A stretch of 27,154 nucleotides of DNA from NCBI GenBank assembly GCA_964522445.1, contig CAZFUY010000031.1, positions 1 to 27,154 of the forward strand, in the 5' to 3' direction. Every line of letters begins with the position of its first letter. The first letter of the stretch is position 1. The notes under the pieces were generated by a model that was given only the letters and a program-made list of their open reading frames with translations, made no database searches and was not told the origin of the DNA. Of the stretch, positions 15,040-24,148 are shown piece after piece. Both the position numbers and the translations under genes were made by a program. This stretch comes from CAZFUY01 sp964522445 (GTDB lineage: Bacteria; Pseudomonadota; Gammaproteobacteria; SZUA-229).

Positions 15040-16689
15040 TTAACCTTTATTCGCTAACAAAGGGGTATCTATACCAATTGCATTATTTAAACGACTTAAT
15101 GTCCGAACACCAACTACTCCATCTGCAACCAGCCCCTGACCTAGCTGAAACTGCCTGACTCTTTTAATTAATTCTGACTGATATATTGTATCTTCTGGCA
15201 AGTTTTCATTCTTATTTAATTTATTGATAGTTTTTGTTAACCAGATAACATCCTTACCGTTGTGCCCTGGATGAATGGGGTCAAGATAACCAGGTGGCTG
15301 ATGCCATAATAAAGTAAATTCACCATTCCAGTAACGCATCAACTGCTTTACTGTCCAGGTTTGTTCAATACTTGCTAGTTCTAATGTAGCTGACTGTTCT
15401 CCCAAACCTGTTATCGCCGCATAATACACCTGTTCTTTTTCATTAATTAATTTAATTACTGCAGGCCGATTTATATCACGCAACTTATTTATGCCACCTA
15501 AACCATGCAAGCATGATAATGTTTTTGTTTGCGCATAAAAACATGGCGAACCATTTTTCTGTGGATGATATTGTATTTTCCAGTATAAAAATAAATCCTG
15601 AAACGCAATTGAATTTGTTCTTAAACGCAAGTTTTCATCTGGCCATATTATCTGATTAACTTTAACTATAGATTCTTTTTCTTTATTAATAACTTCAATA
15701 GATTCTGATTCTATAGCCATCTTTACTGGAAGACCTTTAGTCTCAACTTTAACCTGTAACTTTTTAAAATTATTTTGTTGGTAAAATAGCACCCCAATAA
15801 TAACCAGCACAAGACTTGCAAACACTGCATTTATAAACCATGGACTGACAAAACTTTTTGTAGCTTTAGTCGTTACTCTTTTTTCACCCAGAACTTCTTT
15901 TGCAGCAACGTCTAATGTCTTGCGATCTACCTGCTGCTTATTTTGCACATAACAACCTAACAAAGCACGATCACATAACACATTAATTAAGCGGGGAACG
16001 CCTTTAGTAATTTGATATAAACGTTTTATAGTAGGCAATGGAAATAACACACGCTTACAACCAGCAACTGACAGACGATGCCCAAGGTAATATGTTATTT
16101 CTTTTTCATTTAATGGGGTTAAGTGATAGCGAGCCGTTATGCGTTGTGCTAACTGAGACAGCTCTGGTTTTTCAAGAATATCCAGTAACTCAGGCTGACC
16201 GAGCAAAATTATTTGCAACAACTTACGCTCATTTGTTTCCAGATTAGTTAATAAACGCAGTTGTTCGAGCACATCAATATCAAGATTCTGTGCCTCTTCA
16301 ATTAAAATAACCGTTTTATTTCCCTGTGCATGAGATCCCAGTAAAAACTGATTAATATAATCAACATAAGTTTTAATGCTTTGATTACCTTCTGGGTATT
16401 TGATATGTAATTCATCACAAATAGTAGCCAGCAGTTCAAGCGCACTTACTTTTGGATTAAGCACTAAGGCGATATGCGTATTCTCTGGAATCTGCTCGAG
16501 CAAGCATCGGCTAATAGTCGTTTTGCCTGTACCCACATCACCCGTTAGCAGGATAAAAGCACCCGCAGAATTCAGCCCATAAATGAGATGCGCCAAAGCC
16601 TCCCGATGACGTTCACTCATATATAAATAGCGAGGGTCAGGCGAAATAGAAAATGGAAGTTCTTTTAATCCAAAGTGTTCAAGGTACAT
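15040..16689 (-). CDS. gspA: ExeA/GspA-like AAA ATPase with peptidoglycan-binding domain
   Basis: A 549-residue protein. It starts MYLEHFGLKELPFSISPDPRY, typical of ExeA, then an AAA ATPase with Walker A GDVGTGKTT (50-58) and Walker B VILIEEAQNL (127-136). A single membrane segment follows (about 286-304), then a periplasmic part ending in a peptidoglycan-binding repeat (about 505-535, VRQFQLGQGLVADGVVGVRTLSRL). ATP hydrolysis in the cytoplasm is coupled to a wall-bound periplasmic domain during secretin assembly in Aeromonas. It lies 12 bases upstream of gspB. The region between 310 and 490 resembles no domain that I can name. The start lacks a clear ribosome-binding site. Confidence 0.9.
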   Translation of the reverse strand: MYLEHFGLKELPFSISPDPRYLYMSERHREALAHLIYGLNSAGAFILLTGDVGTGKTTISRCLLEQIPENTHIALVLNPKVSALELLATICDELHIKYPEGNQSIKTYVDYINQFLLGSHAQGNKTVILIEEAQNLDIDVLEQLRLLTNLETNERKLLQIILLGQPELLDILEKPELSQLAQRITARYHLTPLNEKEITYYLGHRLSVAGCKRVLFPLPTIKRLYQITKGVPRLINVLCDRALLGCYVQNKQQVDRKTLDVAAKEVLGEKRVTTKATKSFVSPWFINAVFASLVLVIIGVLFYQQNNFKKLQVKVETKGLPVKMAIESESIEVINKEKESIVKVNQIIWPDENLRLRTNSIAFQDLFLYWKIQYHPQKNGSPCFYAQTKTLSCLHGLGGINKLRDINRPAVIKLINEKEQVYYAAITGLGEQSATLELASIEQTWTVKQLMRYWNGEFTLLWHQPPGYLDPIHPGHNGKDVIWLTKTINKLNKNENLPEDTIYQSELIKRVRQFQLGQGLVADGVVGVRTLSRLNNAIGIDTPLLANKG

Positions 16690-16896
16690 GGTGCTAGATT
16701 ACACGGTTTTGTTAAGTGGGTGCATACATACTCAGTATTTTTTATAAAACCAGAACAATATAATGATAAGCACTTGTTTAACATGAATATTCTTTAGCTT
16801 TCAGCTATTACCTTTATAATATAAATCATCATTAGCCTTCACCCTGTCGGTTATTGCTACTAATATGTACACAACCCACACCACACTGGCTCAGGC

Positions 16897-19029
16897 ATGC
16901 AATCATTCTCTCCTGCTTATTTTCTATTTTTTATTTTTAACCTGCTGCTAGTAACAGCCTGCTCTGATAGCAATGCACCTTCTACAGCAGAAGTTAAAAC
17001 AAACGCACCTGACACAATAAAACAAGAAAGATCAAACACTTATATCGACAAAGGAGGTATAAAAGCCATTAAGTCACGCGGCAAACTTCGTATTCTTATG
17101 GTAAAACTAAACGACTCCTGGCTTCCCAGAGAAGGCTCCCCTCTGGATATGGAGCAGGAACTGGCCTCCAGCTTTGCTCATAGCATAGGACTTGAACCTG
17201 TACTGATTTATACAGAAAGATTTGACCAGCTAATCCCCTACCTGATTGAGGGCAAAGGTGACCTTATTGCAGCTAATCTCACCATTACTCAAAACCGAAA
17301 ACAAAAAATTGCTTTTACAGTTCCTGTTGGACAGTCTCGGGAACAACTAGTTAGCCACTCTGAAGACAAATCAATAAAGAAAAAATCAGATTTAAAAAAC
17401 AGAATAATCTCTGTTCAGAAACACACATCTTATGAAGAAACACTATCTATACTTCAAAAAAAATACCCGGGAATTAAAACAGAAATTATTGATGGAAATC
17501 TGGATGCAGATGAGATACTGGACAAGGTTGCCAACAAACAAATTGATTTAACTATTCTTGATAGCAACATATTAAAACAAATATCTAAATACCGCAGCGA
17601 CTTCAAAATCGCACTTAATCTAACAAATGAACGATCACTTGCCTGGGGAGTCAGAAAAGACAATAAACAACTTATAAAAACATTAAATAAATACCTTAAC
17701 CAGCAACAACTTGCAAAAAGACATGAAAGCATTTTCTTTGATGACTTTGATGTTATAAAAAAACGAAAAACACTAAGAGTACTCACACGAAATAACGCTG
17801 CATCTTATTTTTTATGGAGAGGAGAATTACTAGGTTTTGAATATGAACTGATTAAAGAATTCGCAAAAAAACATAATCTTAGATTAGAAGTTATTGTTGC
17901 ACCCAGCCATAAAGACTTAATCCCCATGCTAACAGAAGGTAAAGGCGATATTATTTCTGCTTTTATGACCGCAACAAAAGAACGAGAAAAACAGGGCATA
18001 AAGTTTTCACGATACAACCATTTAGCATCTGAAATTATTGTAACCCGTGCCAATGATGCATCATTAAATAAGCCAGAAGACCTTACGGGTAGAAGCGTTT
18101 ACGTTCGCAAATCAAGCGCTTACTGGAGAACACTGGAAAAACTCAAATCACAGGGCATAGAGTTTAATCTAAAAGAAGCACCTGAAACCATGGAAACAGA
18201 AGAAATCATCGCTAAAGTTGCCAGTGGTGAGTACGACTTAACACTGTCTGATAGCCATATACTCAATATAGAATTAACATGGCGTGAAGATATAAAAGCA
18301 GCATTTCCACTTGGAAAACCACGAAAAAACGCATGGGCAGTCCGTAAAAAAGACACGAAACTTTTAGCCGCCATTAATGCATTTATAAAAAAAGAATATA
18401 AAGGTCTTTTTTATAACATTACCTATAAAAAATATTTTAAAAACTCACATAAAATAAAGAAGCATAAACAGGAGCGCATCGATCTTAATCCAGATGGCAC
18501 TATTTCTCCTTATGATAACCTGGTAAAAAAATATGCTGAGCAATATGGTTTTGACTGGCATCTTATAGTTTCTCAGATGTATCAGGAAAGCCAATTTAAC
18601 CCCAAAGCAAAATCATGGGTGGGCGCAAAGGGATTAATGCAGGTAATGCCGCGTACAGCCAAGGAATTAAAGTTAACTAATCTTGAAAATCCAGAGATCG
18701 GTATACATGCTGGCATTAAATATCTGCAATGGGTACGAGAACGATTTGAACAGGAACTCGATGTACAGGATCGCATGTGGTTTTCTCTCGCAGCTTACAA
18801 TGCAGGCACTGGCCATATAAAAGATGCCAGAAGGCTTGCCAGACAAAAAGGCTGGAACTCTAATCGCTGGTTTAATAATGTAGAAAAAGCATTATTGTTA
18901 TTATCAAAACGAAAATATGCAAAAAAAGCACGTCATGGATACGTGCGCGGTCTGGAACCTGTTAACTACGTTAGACAAATTAAAGATAGATATAATGCCT
19001 ATGTTCGACTGGCCAGGACAACCAAATAA
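16897..19029 (+). CDS. MltF-like lytic transglycosylase lipoprotein with two solute-binding domains
   Basis: A 710-residue envelope protein. The signal peptide ends in LVTAC, a lipobox placing the lipidated Cys at 22. Two family-3 solute-binding domains follow in tandem (about 60-282 and 290-515), both with the pattern GKLRIL / KTLRVL at the start and LIPxLxEGKGDxI in the middle. The C-terminal SLT domain (about 540-700) has catalytic Glu564 in MYQESQFNP, GAKGLMQVMP (577-586) and AAYNAG (632-637). E. coli MltF has only one binding domain, so this is a duplicated form. It would cleave peptidoglycan, forming 1,6-anhydromuramoyl ends. The binding ligand is unknown (muropeptides and amino acids are known ligands in MltF relatives). 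The start site is weakly supported (AGG three bases before ATG). Confidence 0.87.
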   Translation: MQSFSPAYFLFFIFNLLLVTACSDSNAPSTAEVKTNAPDTIKQERSNTYIDKGGIKAIKSRGKLRILMVKLNDSWLPREGSPLDMEQELASSFAHSIGLEPVLIYTERFDQLIPYLIEGKGDLIAANLTITQNRKQKIAFTVPVGQSREQLVSHSEDKSIKKKSDLKNRIISVQKHTSYEETLSILQKKYPGIKTEIIDGNLDADEILDKVANKQIDLTILDSNILKQISKYRSDFKIALNLTNERSLAWGVRKDNKQLIKTLNKYLNQQQLAKRHESIFFDDFDVIKKRKTLRVLTRNNAASYFLWRGELLGFEYELIKEFAKKHNLRLEVIVAPSHKDLIPMLTEGKGDIISAFMTATKEREKQGIKFSRYNHLASEIIVTRANDASLNKPEDLTGRSVYVRKSSAYWRTLEKLKSQGIEFNLKEAPETMETEEIIAKVASGEYDLTLSDSHILNIELTWREDIKAAFPLGKPRKNAWAVRKKDTKLLAAINAFIKKEYKGLFYNITYKKYFKNSHKIKKHKQERIDLNPDGTISPYDNLVKKYAEQYGFDWHLIVSQMYQESQFNPKAKSWVGAKGLMQVMPRTAKELKLTNLENPEIGIHAGIKYLQWVRERFEQELDVQDRMWFSLAAYNAGTGHIKDARRLARQKGWNSNRWFNNVEKALLLLSKRKYAKKARHGYVRGLEPVNYVRQIKDRYNAYVRLARTTK

Positions 19030-19186
19030 CCCCCCTCATATATAGCCCAATAAGCATAAGGCATGGAACTCTGAACATTAATCAGCAACATCCAGATCCA
19101 TCATCTTTAACAGACAACTATTGCACAAACAGGCAGAGCACCTATACTTAATAAAGAAATTACACCGCTATAAAAGGCAAATATGA

Positions 19187-19981
19187 ATGAATAATGACAA
19201 AGTAAATTTTACTTCATTTTCTTCGACATTTATTATTCTAATACTTGTCTTTTATAACCTTTTATTCAGGCCTGCTTTTTCTCAATCGACTATAGTTCTC
19301 AATACAGCTTTTGCTTCGCCTATTACCAGTGAATCACAGTCAGGGTTTGCAGACAAGGTTCTAGCAGAGGCATTTCATCGCATTGGTTATAAACTGGAAA
19401 CAGTTCAGTTGCCGGCAGAAAGAGCTCTCATTAATGCTAATATGGGTCTTGATGACGGGGACTTATTACGTGTCGCCGGCCTGCAAAAAAAATACCCGAA
19501 TCTAATACAGGTACCAGAAAAAATAATGGACATGGATATGGTCTTGTTTACAAAGAACAAACCATCATTTAATGTCGATGGCTGGAAAAGTATAAAATCT
19601 TACTCTATTGCTATTATCTCTGGCTGGAAGATTATGGAGAAAAATTTTGGCCAGTTTGACAATCAGATAGAAATAATAAAAACAGACAATATTGATCAGT
19701 CAATTAGCTTACTCACAAAAGATCGAGTTGACTTTATAGGTTACTCACGCTGGTCTGGCCTCGCTTATTTAAAAGACCATAACATCAATAATATAACTAT
19801 TCTGGAACCCCCTCTGGCCAGTCCTGGTTTTTATACTTATCTACATAAAAAGCATAAAAAACTCGTACCCCAACTTGCCAAAGCTATAAAACAAATGAAA
19901 GATGATGGCAGTATACAGGCAAGCTATGACCACATTTTAAAACCATTGGCACAGATACCAACTAGAAATACCAAGAAATAA
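19187..19981 (+). CDS. Lone periplasmic solute-binding protein
   Basis: A 264-residue protein with an N-terminal signal peptide (about 1-32, hydrophobic FIILILVFYNLLF, cleavage near AFS). The mature part reads like a family-3 solute-binding fold: FADKVLAEAFHRIGYKLETVQLPAERALINANMG, DLLRVAG, and LLTKDRVDFIGYSRWSGLAY. No ABC permease or ATPase gene is nearby. It ends three bases before the hybrid kinase ATG, so it is probably co-translated and may present a ligand to that kinase. AAGG lies nine bases before the chosen ATG. The overlapping upstream ATG reaches a stop after three codons. Ligand unknown. Confidence 0.8.
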   Translation: MNNDKVNFTSFSSTFIILILVFYNLLFRPAFSQSTIVLNTAFASPITSESQSGFADKVLAEAFHRIGYKLETVQLPAERALINANMGLDDGDLLRVAGLQKKYPNLIQVPEKIMDMDMVLFTKNKPSFNVDGWKSIKSYSIAIISGWKIMEKNFGQFDNQIEIIKTDNIDQSISLLTKDRVDFIGYSRWSGLAYLKDHNINNITILEPPLASPGFYTYLHKKHKKLVPQLAKAIKQMKDDGSIQASYDHILKPLAQIPTRNTKK

Positions 19982-19984
19982 AAA

Positions 19985-22972
19985 ATGCTAAATTTTCAAT
20001 CTTCAAAGTCTCCTATTGCTCGCCACCTAATTCTATACATTATTTTATTTAGCTCATTTATTACGCTATTAATAACCGCTATCCAGCTCTATCGTGATTA
20101 CCATACAGACCTTAACCTTATTCATTCTGAACTACAACAAATTGAAGGCGTTCATCTGGAAAGCCTCACATCTGCACTCTGGGCATCCAATAGAAAACTG
20201 CTTCAAACCAGTATTGAAGGCATATTAAAAATACGTGATATGCAATACATAGAAATACATGATGCCGAACGGGTCTGGGCTAATGCAGGCACAAAGACGC
20301 ATAATAGTAGCGACAACAATACAATTCATCGCAGCTACCCTATGAATTATCAACATAGAAACAGGAACATTAATATTGGTGAATTAACCGTTATCGTATC
20401 TCTCGATGGTGTTTATCAACGGCTATTAAATAAAGTCTGGATAATACTAATATCCAATGCACTTAAAACTTTTTTAGTTGCTATTTTTATTTACTTTCTA
20501 TTTCATCACCTGGTCACAAGGCATTTATCAAAAATTTCAGAGTATGCAGAAGACCATAATCCACTGTCAGACAACAAGCCATTAACACTGGATAGAAATA
20601 TAAAATACCATGATGAATTTGATTCTGTGGTTGAATCAATAAATGACATGCATCACAGACTACATGAACAGATGACAAAGATCGATGAACAAAAACAGTA
20701 TTTATTACAGACGCTAAACAGCATTGGTGATGCAGTCATTGTCACCGACACCCAGGGTGATATCACACAATTAAATCCTGTTGCCGAACAACTTACTGGC
20801 TGGTCACTGGAAGAAGCCAGAGGCCTGTCAGTAAAAAGCATCTTCCAAATTGTTAATGCAAGCACACATAAACCAATTGAAAACCCTGTTGAAAAAGTTA
20901 TTGCCAGCGGTGAAACTGTTTATCTAAGCAACCACACAACACTTATAGCTAAAGACGGAAGGGAATATCAGATTGCAGATTCTGCGGCACCAATTCGTGA
21001 TGAGAATAACAATATATTGGGTATGGTTCTGGTATTTAATGATGTAACTGAAGCATATCAACTGCGCCAGACTGCAGCAGCCAGCAGAAAAAAATATCAG
21101 ACATTGACAACGGTATCCCCTGTGGGAATTTTTTATACAGATAAACAGGGAAGCTGTTTATACGTTAATAAAAAATGGAGTGAGATCACAGGTATTCCCG
21201 CTGAAGAAGCAATGGGTGATGGATGGGTAAAAAGCCTGCACCCACAGGATAAAAAAAATGTTTTTACAGAGTGGAATAGATGTGCGAAAGAAGGAATTCC
21301 ATTTAAATTTGAATATAGATTCCAGCAAACCAGCAGTGTTCGCTGGGTACTCGGTGAAGCTATTGCTGAAGAAGGAGAGAATGCTGAAGTCATAGGCTAT
21401 GTTGGAACTATCACCGATATAACAGATCGTAAAATAGCTGAAGAAACGCTAGAGAAATCATCCAAAGAATGGACTTTTGCAATGGATTTCTTCGAAGATG
21501 CAATCTACCTTATTGATCTTGATGACAAACTGGTTCGAGCCAATTACGCTTTCTACAAGATGACAGGGCTTACACCAGAAAATGCTATTGGCCGTGACAT
21601 CACATCAATTATTCATCCACAAGGCGAAGAAATTCCCTGCCCTGTCTGTAAGGCCCGCAAAGAACTACGTGATGAAGTTATTGTTATGGAGGAAAACCAT
21701 CCAGATAACCCAACTCAGAAACCTATCCAGATTACAGTACAAATTGTTCGTGATACTGAAGGATCTCCAGTAAGTGTTTTAATGGGCATTCGTGATTTAA
21801 GTAAAATCAGAGATGCAGAAAAAGAAAAAAACTATTTACAATATCAATTACACCAGTCACAGAAAATGGATGCACTGGGAAAACTCACTGGCGGTATCGC
21901 ACATGATTATAACAATATGCTAGGCATAATTATGGGCTACGCCGATATACTGGAAGAGAAATTAAGCGACCAACCTAAGCTAATAAAATATGCTCAGAAT
22001 ATACATTATGCAGGTAAGCGTGGTGCCAAACTTACCAAAAAATTGCTCTCATTCTCTCAGCAGAAAATTAGTGATGCTGAAAATCTAAACCTGAACACTA
22101 TGTTACACGAACAACAGGATATGCTACAAAAAACACTAACAGCACGCATTAAACTAACATTCGAGCTGGCAGATAATTTATGGCCAACATGGCTTGATAG
22201 AGGTGACCTTGAAGATTCTATAGTTAATCTTTGCATCAATGCGTCTCATGCAATGGAAGGAAAAGGCAAACTAACTATCATGACACGTAATATGCATTTC
22301 AATAAAACGGATGCACATTTATCAAAGATAGATCCAGGAGATTATATTCTTCTCAGCATCACTGATACAGGTTGCGGCATGAGCGATACAATAAAAGAAA
22401 AAATCTTTGACCCTTTTTATAGCACCAAGGGAGATAAAGGAACAGGACTGGGCTTAAGCCAGGTATATGGTTTTATAAAACGTAGCAATGGAACAATTAA
22501 AGTTTATTCTGAACCAGATCATGGAACGAAAATCACACTTTACTTTCCACGTCATGAAAAAAATATTCCTGTTAATAATGAGCATAAAGAAAATATTGCA
22601 GCAAACATTGAAGGTAACGAGACTATTCTTGTTGTAGATGATGAAGCCGCTCTACTTGAATTAACCTGTGAAATTCTAAACATACATGGCTACAAAACTA
22701 TCCGCGCAGAAAACGGAAAACAGGCACTGAAAGCCCTGGAGAATGAAACTATCGACCTTCTGCTTTCAGATATTATAATGCCAGAAATGGATGGCTATGA
22801 ACTGTCCTCTATTGTCAAAGACAAATACCCTGATATAAAAATTCAGCTAATCAGTGGTTTTAATGATGTAAACCACACAAACATGATTGATAAAATTCTA
22901 AACCAGAATTTACTTTACAAACCATATAATTCACAGACATTACTCAAAAAAGTTAGAGAGTTACTAAAATAA
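19985..22972 (+). CDS. Hybrid sensor histidine kinase with three PAS domains and a receiver domain
   Basis: A 995-residue inner-membrane kinase. A membrane segment (13-33) and a second (153-175) enclose a periplasmic sensor of about 120 residues. Three PAS domains follow: about 238-358, 368-485 and 493-610. The histidine phosphoacceptor is His640 in GGIAHDYNN, an N-box lies around Asn748/Asn752, and ATP-binding boxes are DTGCGM (794-799) and GTGLGL (819-824). The C-terminal receiver has Asp885-Asp886, phosphoacceptor Asp929 in LLSDIIMPEMDG and Lys979. The third PAS contains PCPVCKAR (551-558), a CxxC that may be redox-sensitive. There is no downstream output regulator in the window. Its gene overlaps no other but directly follows the solute-binding protein gene. 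Confidence 0.92.
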   Translation: MLNFQSSKSPIARHLILYIILFSSFITLLITAIQLYRDYHTDLNLIHSELQQIEGVHLESLTSALWASNRKLLQTSIEGILKIRDMQYIEIHDAERVWANAGTKTHNSSDNNTIHRSYPMNYQHRNRNINIGELTVIVSLDGVYQRLLNKVWIILISNALKTFLVAIFIYFLFHHLVTRHLSKISEYAEDHNPLSDNKPLTLDRNIKYHDEFDSVVESINDMHHRLHEQMTKIDEQKQYLLQTLNSIGDAVIVTDTQGDITQLNPVAEQLTGWSLEEARGLSVKSIFQIVNASTHKPIENPVEKVIASGETVYLSNHTTLIAKDGREYQIADSAAPIRDENNNILGMVLVFNDVTEAYQLRQTAAASRKKYQTLTTVSPVGIFYTDKQGSCLYVNKKWSEITGIPAEEAMGDGWVKSLHPQDKKNVFTEWNRCAKEGIPFKFEYRFQQTSSVRWVLGEAIAEEGENAEVIGYVGTITDITDRKIAEETLEKSSKEWTFAMDFFEDAIYLIDLDDKLVRANYAFYKMTGLTPENAIGRDITSIIHPQGEEIPCPVCKARKELRDEVIVMEENHPDNPTQKPIQITVQIVRDTEGSPVSVLMGIRDLSKIRDAEKEKNYLQYQLHQSQKMDALGKLTGGIAHDYNNMLGIIMGYADILEEKLSDQPKLIKYAQNIHYAGKRGAKLTKKLLSFSQQKISDAENLNLNTMLHEQQDMLQKTLTARIKLTFELADNLWPTWLDRGDLEDSIVNLCINASHAMEGKGKLTIMTRNMHFNKTDAHLSKIDPGDYILLSITDTGCGMSDTIKEKIFDPFYSTKGDKGTGLGLSQVYGFIKRSNGTIKVYSEPDHGTKITLYFPRHEKNIPVNNEHKENIAANIEGNETILVVDDEAALLELTCEILNIHGYKTIRAENGKQALKALENETIDLLLSDIIMPEMDGYELSSIVKDKYPDIKIQLISGFNDVNHTNMIDKILNQNLLYKPYNSQTLLKKVRELLK

Positions 22973-23094
22973 TTTTTTATAACCATCTTGATTTATTCAA
23001 AAACTCAACAACTATAGACTGAAAGTCCATAGGTTGCTTTAATCGATTGAAAATCGTTTTACTTGTATCAAAAAAATCTTAAATACTTTTATTT

Positions 23095-23165
23095 TGTCAT
23101 CCCGAGCGCAGTCGAGGGATCTGGTATTATAAAGATCAAGATCCCTCAACTGCGCTCGGATGACA
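23095..23165. repeat. 71-bp dispersed palindromic repeat (CCCGAGCGCAG type)
   Basis: Left arm 23095-23122 and right arm 23139-23165 are inverted repeats that pair along nearly their full length (one unpaired base and one mismatch), with a 16-base loop. TGTCATCCCGAGCGCAG and GAGGGATCT are familiar from palindromic repeats scattered through many bacterial genomes. It sits in a convergent gap and could act as a two-way transcript end. Confidence 0.85.
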
Positions 23166-23200
23166 TAAAAACACTAAAGTCTTGCACTAAAAGCGCATAG

Positions 23201-23219
23201 TTTTAACCAGGGATACTCT
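23201..23219. repeat. Short dispersed repeat, copy 2
   Basis: TTTTAACCAGGGATACTCT matches 14275-14295 except for one inserted base there. It lies about 70 bases downstream of the mazG stop on the minus strand. Confidence 0.5.
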
Positions 23220-23289
23220 AACAATAAAACTCTATACAACTAAAATACAGCATACTGGCTGTAAGCTCCCACCTATAAACAGAACAGGA

Positions 23290-24075
23290 TTAGTTATTAT
23301 TTTTTGCCTCTATCCAGTAACTTTCAAGTTCTTCAAGATCACACTGCTGGAATGTTTTATTTTTTCTCAACAATTGCTCTTCAATATAAGAAAATCGTTT
23401 TTCAAATTTACTGTTTCCACATCGAAGCGATTCTTCTGCATCCACATCCAGATGGCGGGCAAGATTTACGCAGGCAAATAAAAGATCACCTACTTCTTCA
23501 AACACAGCCTGTTTATCTTTTTCCTGCATTGCCTGCTTTACTTCCTCTATCTCTTCCTGAATTTTATCAAATACCGGCTCAATTGTTGGCCAGTCAAAAC
23601 CTTCCCTTGCTGCACGTTTCTGTAATTTCTGAGAACGTTTTAGTGCTGGTAGCGCATGAGCAACACCTTCTAATATAGATGCCTGTTTTGTTTCTGCTTT
23701 ATCATCACGTTCTAATGCTTTTGATTTTTCCCAGGCTTCATTGAGTGTTTTTTCATTTTCATATTGCTCACCCGCAAACACATGCGGATGTCGGCGCACT
23801 AATTTATCGTTGATGGCTTTTATAACATCATCAAACTCAAATAGTTTCTGTTCTTTTGCCATTTGCGCATAAAACACAACCTGAAACATTAAATCACCCA
23901 GCTCATCTTTTAACTCATCCATCTGGCCACGCTCAATGCTATCTGCAACTTCATAGGCTTCTTCCAGCGTGTACGGAACAATAGTTGAAAATGTCTGCTT
24001 TATATCCCAGGGACAACCTGTTTCAGGATGGCGCAGACTGGCCATAATTTCTAATAACTGATTAATTGGAGTCAT
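23290..24075 (-). CDS. mazG: Nucleoside triphosphate pyrophosphohydrolase MazG
   Basis: Hydrolyses (d)NTPs to (d)NMPs and pyrophosphate, cleansing the nucleotide pool and, in E. coli, lowering ppGpp. The 261-residue length is the two-domain form. The N-terminal signature LRHPETGCPWDIKQTF (14-29) and metal-binding LEEAYEVADSIERG with DELKDELGDLMFQVVFYA are clear. RRHPHVFAGE follows, then a second MazG domain with IEEVKQAM and FEEVGDLLFACVNLARHL. AGGG eight bases before the ATG serves as ribosome-binding site. It is separated from the YfaZ-like gene upstream by a terminator, so it probably has its own promoter. Confidence 0.95.
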   Translation of the reverse strand: MTPINQLLEIMASLRHPETGCPWDIKQTFSTIVPYTLEEAYEVADSIERGQMDELKDELGDLMFQVVFYAQMAKEQKLFEFDDVIKAINDKLVRRHPHVFAGEQYENEKTLNEAWEKSKALERDDKAETKQASILEGVAHALPALKRSQKLQKRAAREGFDWPTIEPVFDKIQEEIEEVKQAMQEKDKQAVFEEVGDLLFACVNLARHLDVDAEESLRCGNSKFEKRFSYIEEQLLRKNKTFQQCDLEELESYWIEAKNNN

Positions 24076-24101
24076 AGTAAATACCCTGAATTTCTGCCAA
24101 T

Positions 24102-24128
24102 AAAAAAGGCGGAAAATCCGCCTTTTTT
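24102..24128. terminator. Bidirectional intrinsic terminator after the YfaZ-like gene
   Basis: A perfect 12-bp stem, AAAAAAGGCGGA (24102-24113) with a 3-base loop and TCCGCCTTTTTT (24117-24128). On the minus strand it lies 20 bases after the YfaZ-like stop and ends in six T, so it should stop that transcript before mazG. Confidence 0.92.
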
Positions 24129-24148
24129 AAACTTCTGACATATATTAA

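Larger units (their letters stand above)
22973..23289. other. Intergenic region between the hybrid kinase gene and mazG
   Basis: A 317-base convergent gap. It holds the 71-bp GTCATCCCGAGCGCAG-type palindrome (23095-23165) and a 19-base copy of the short repeat (23201-23219). Apart from these no gene, RNA or strong terminator was seen. Confidence 0.6.

Noticed and set aside
16815..16820. TATAAT as a -10 promoter element for the transglycosylase gene
   Set aside because: No matching -35 hexamer lies at 16-18 bases, and such hexamers are frequent in AT-rich DNA.
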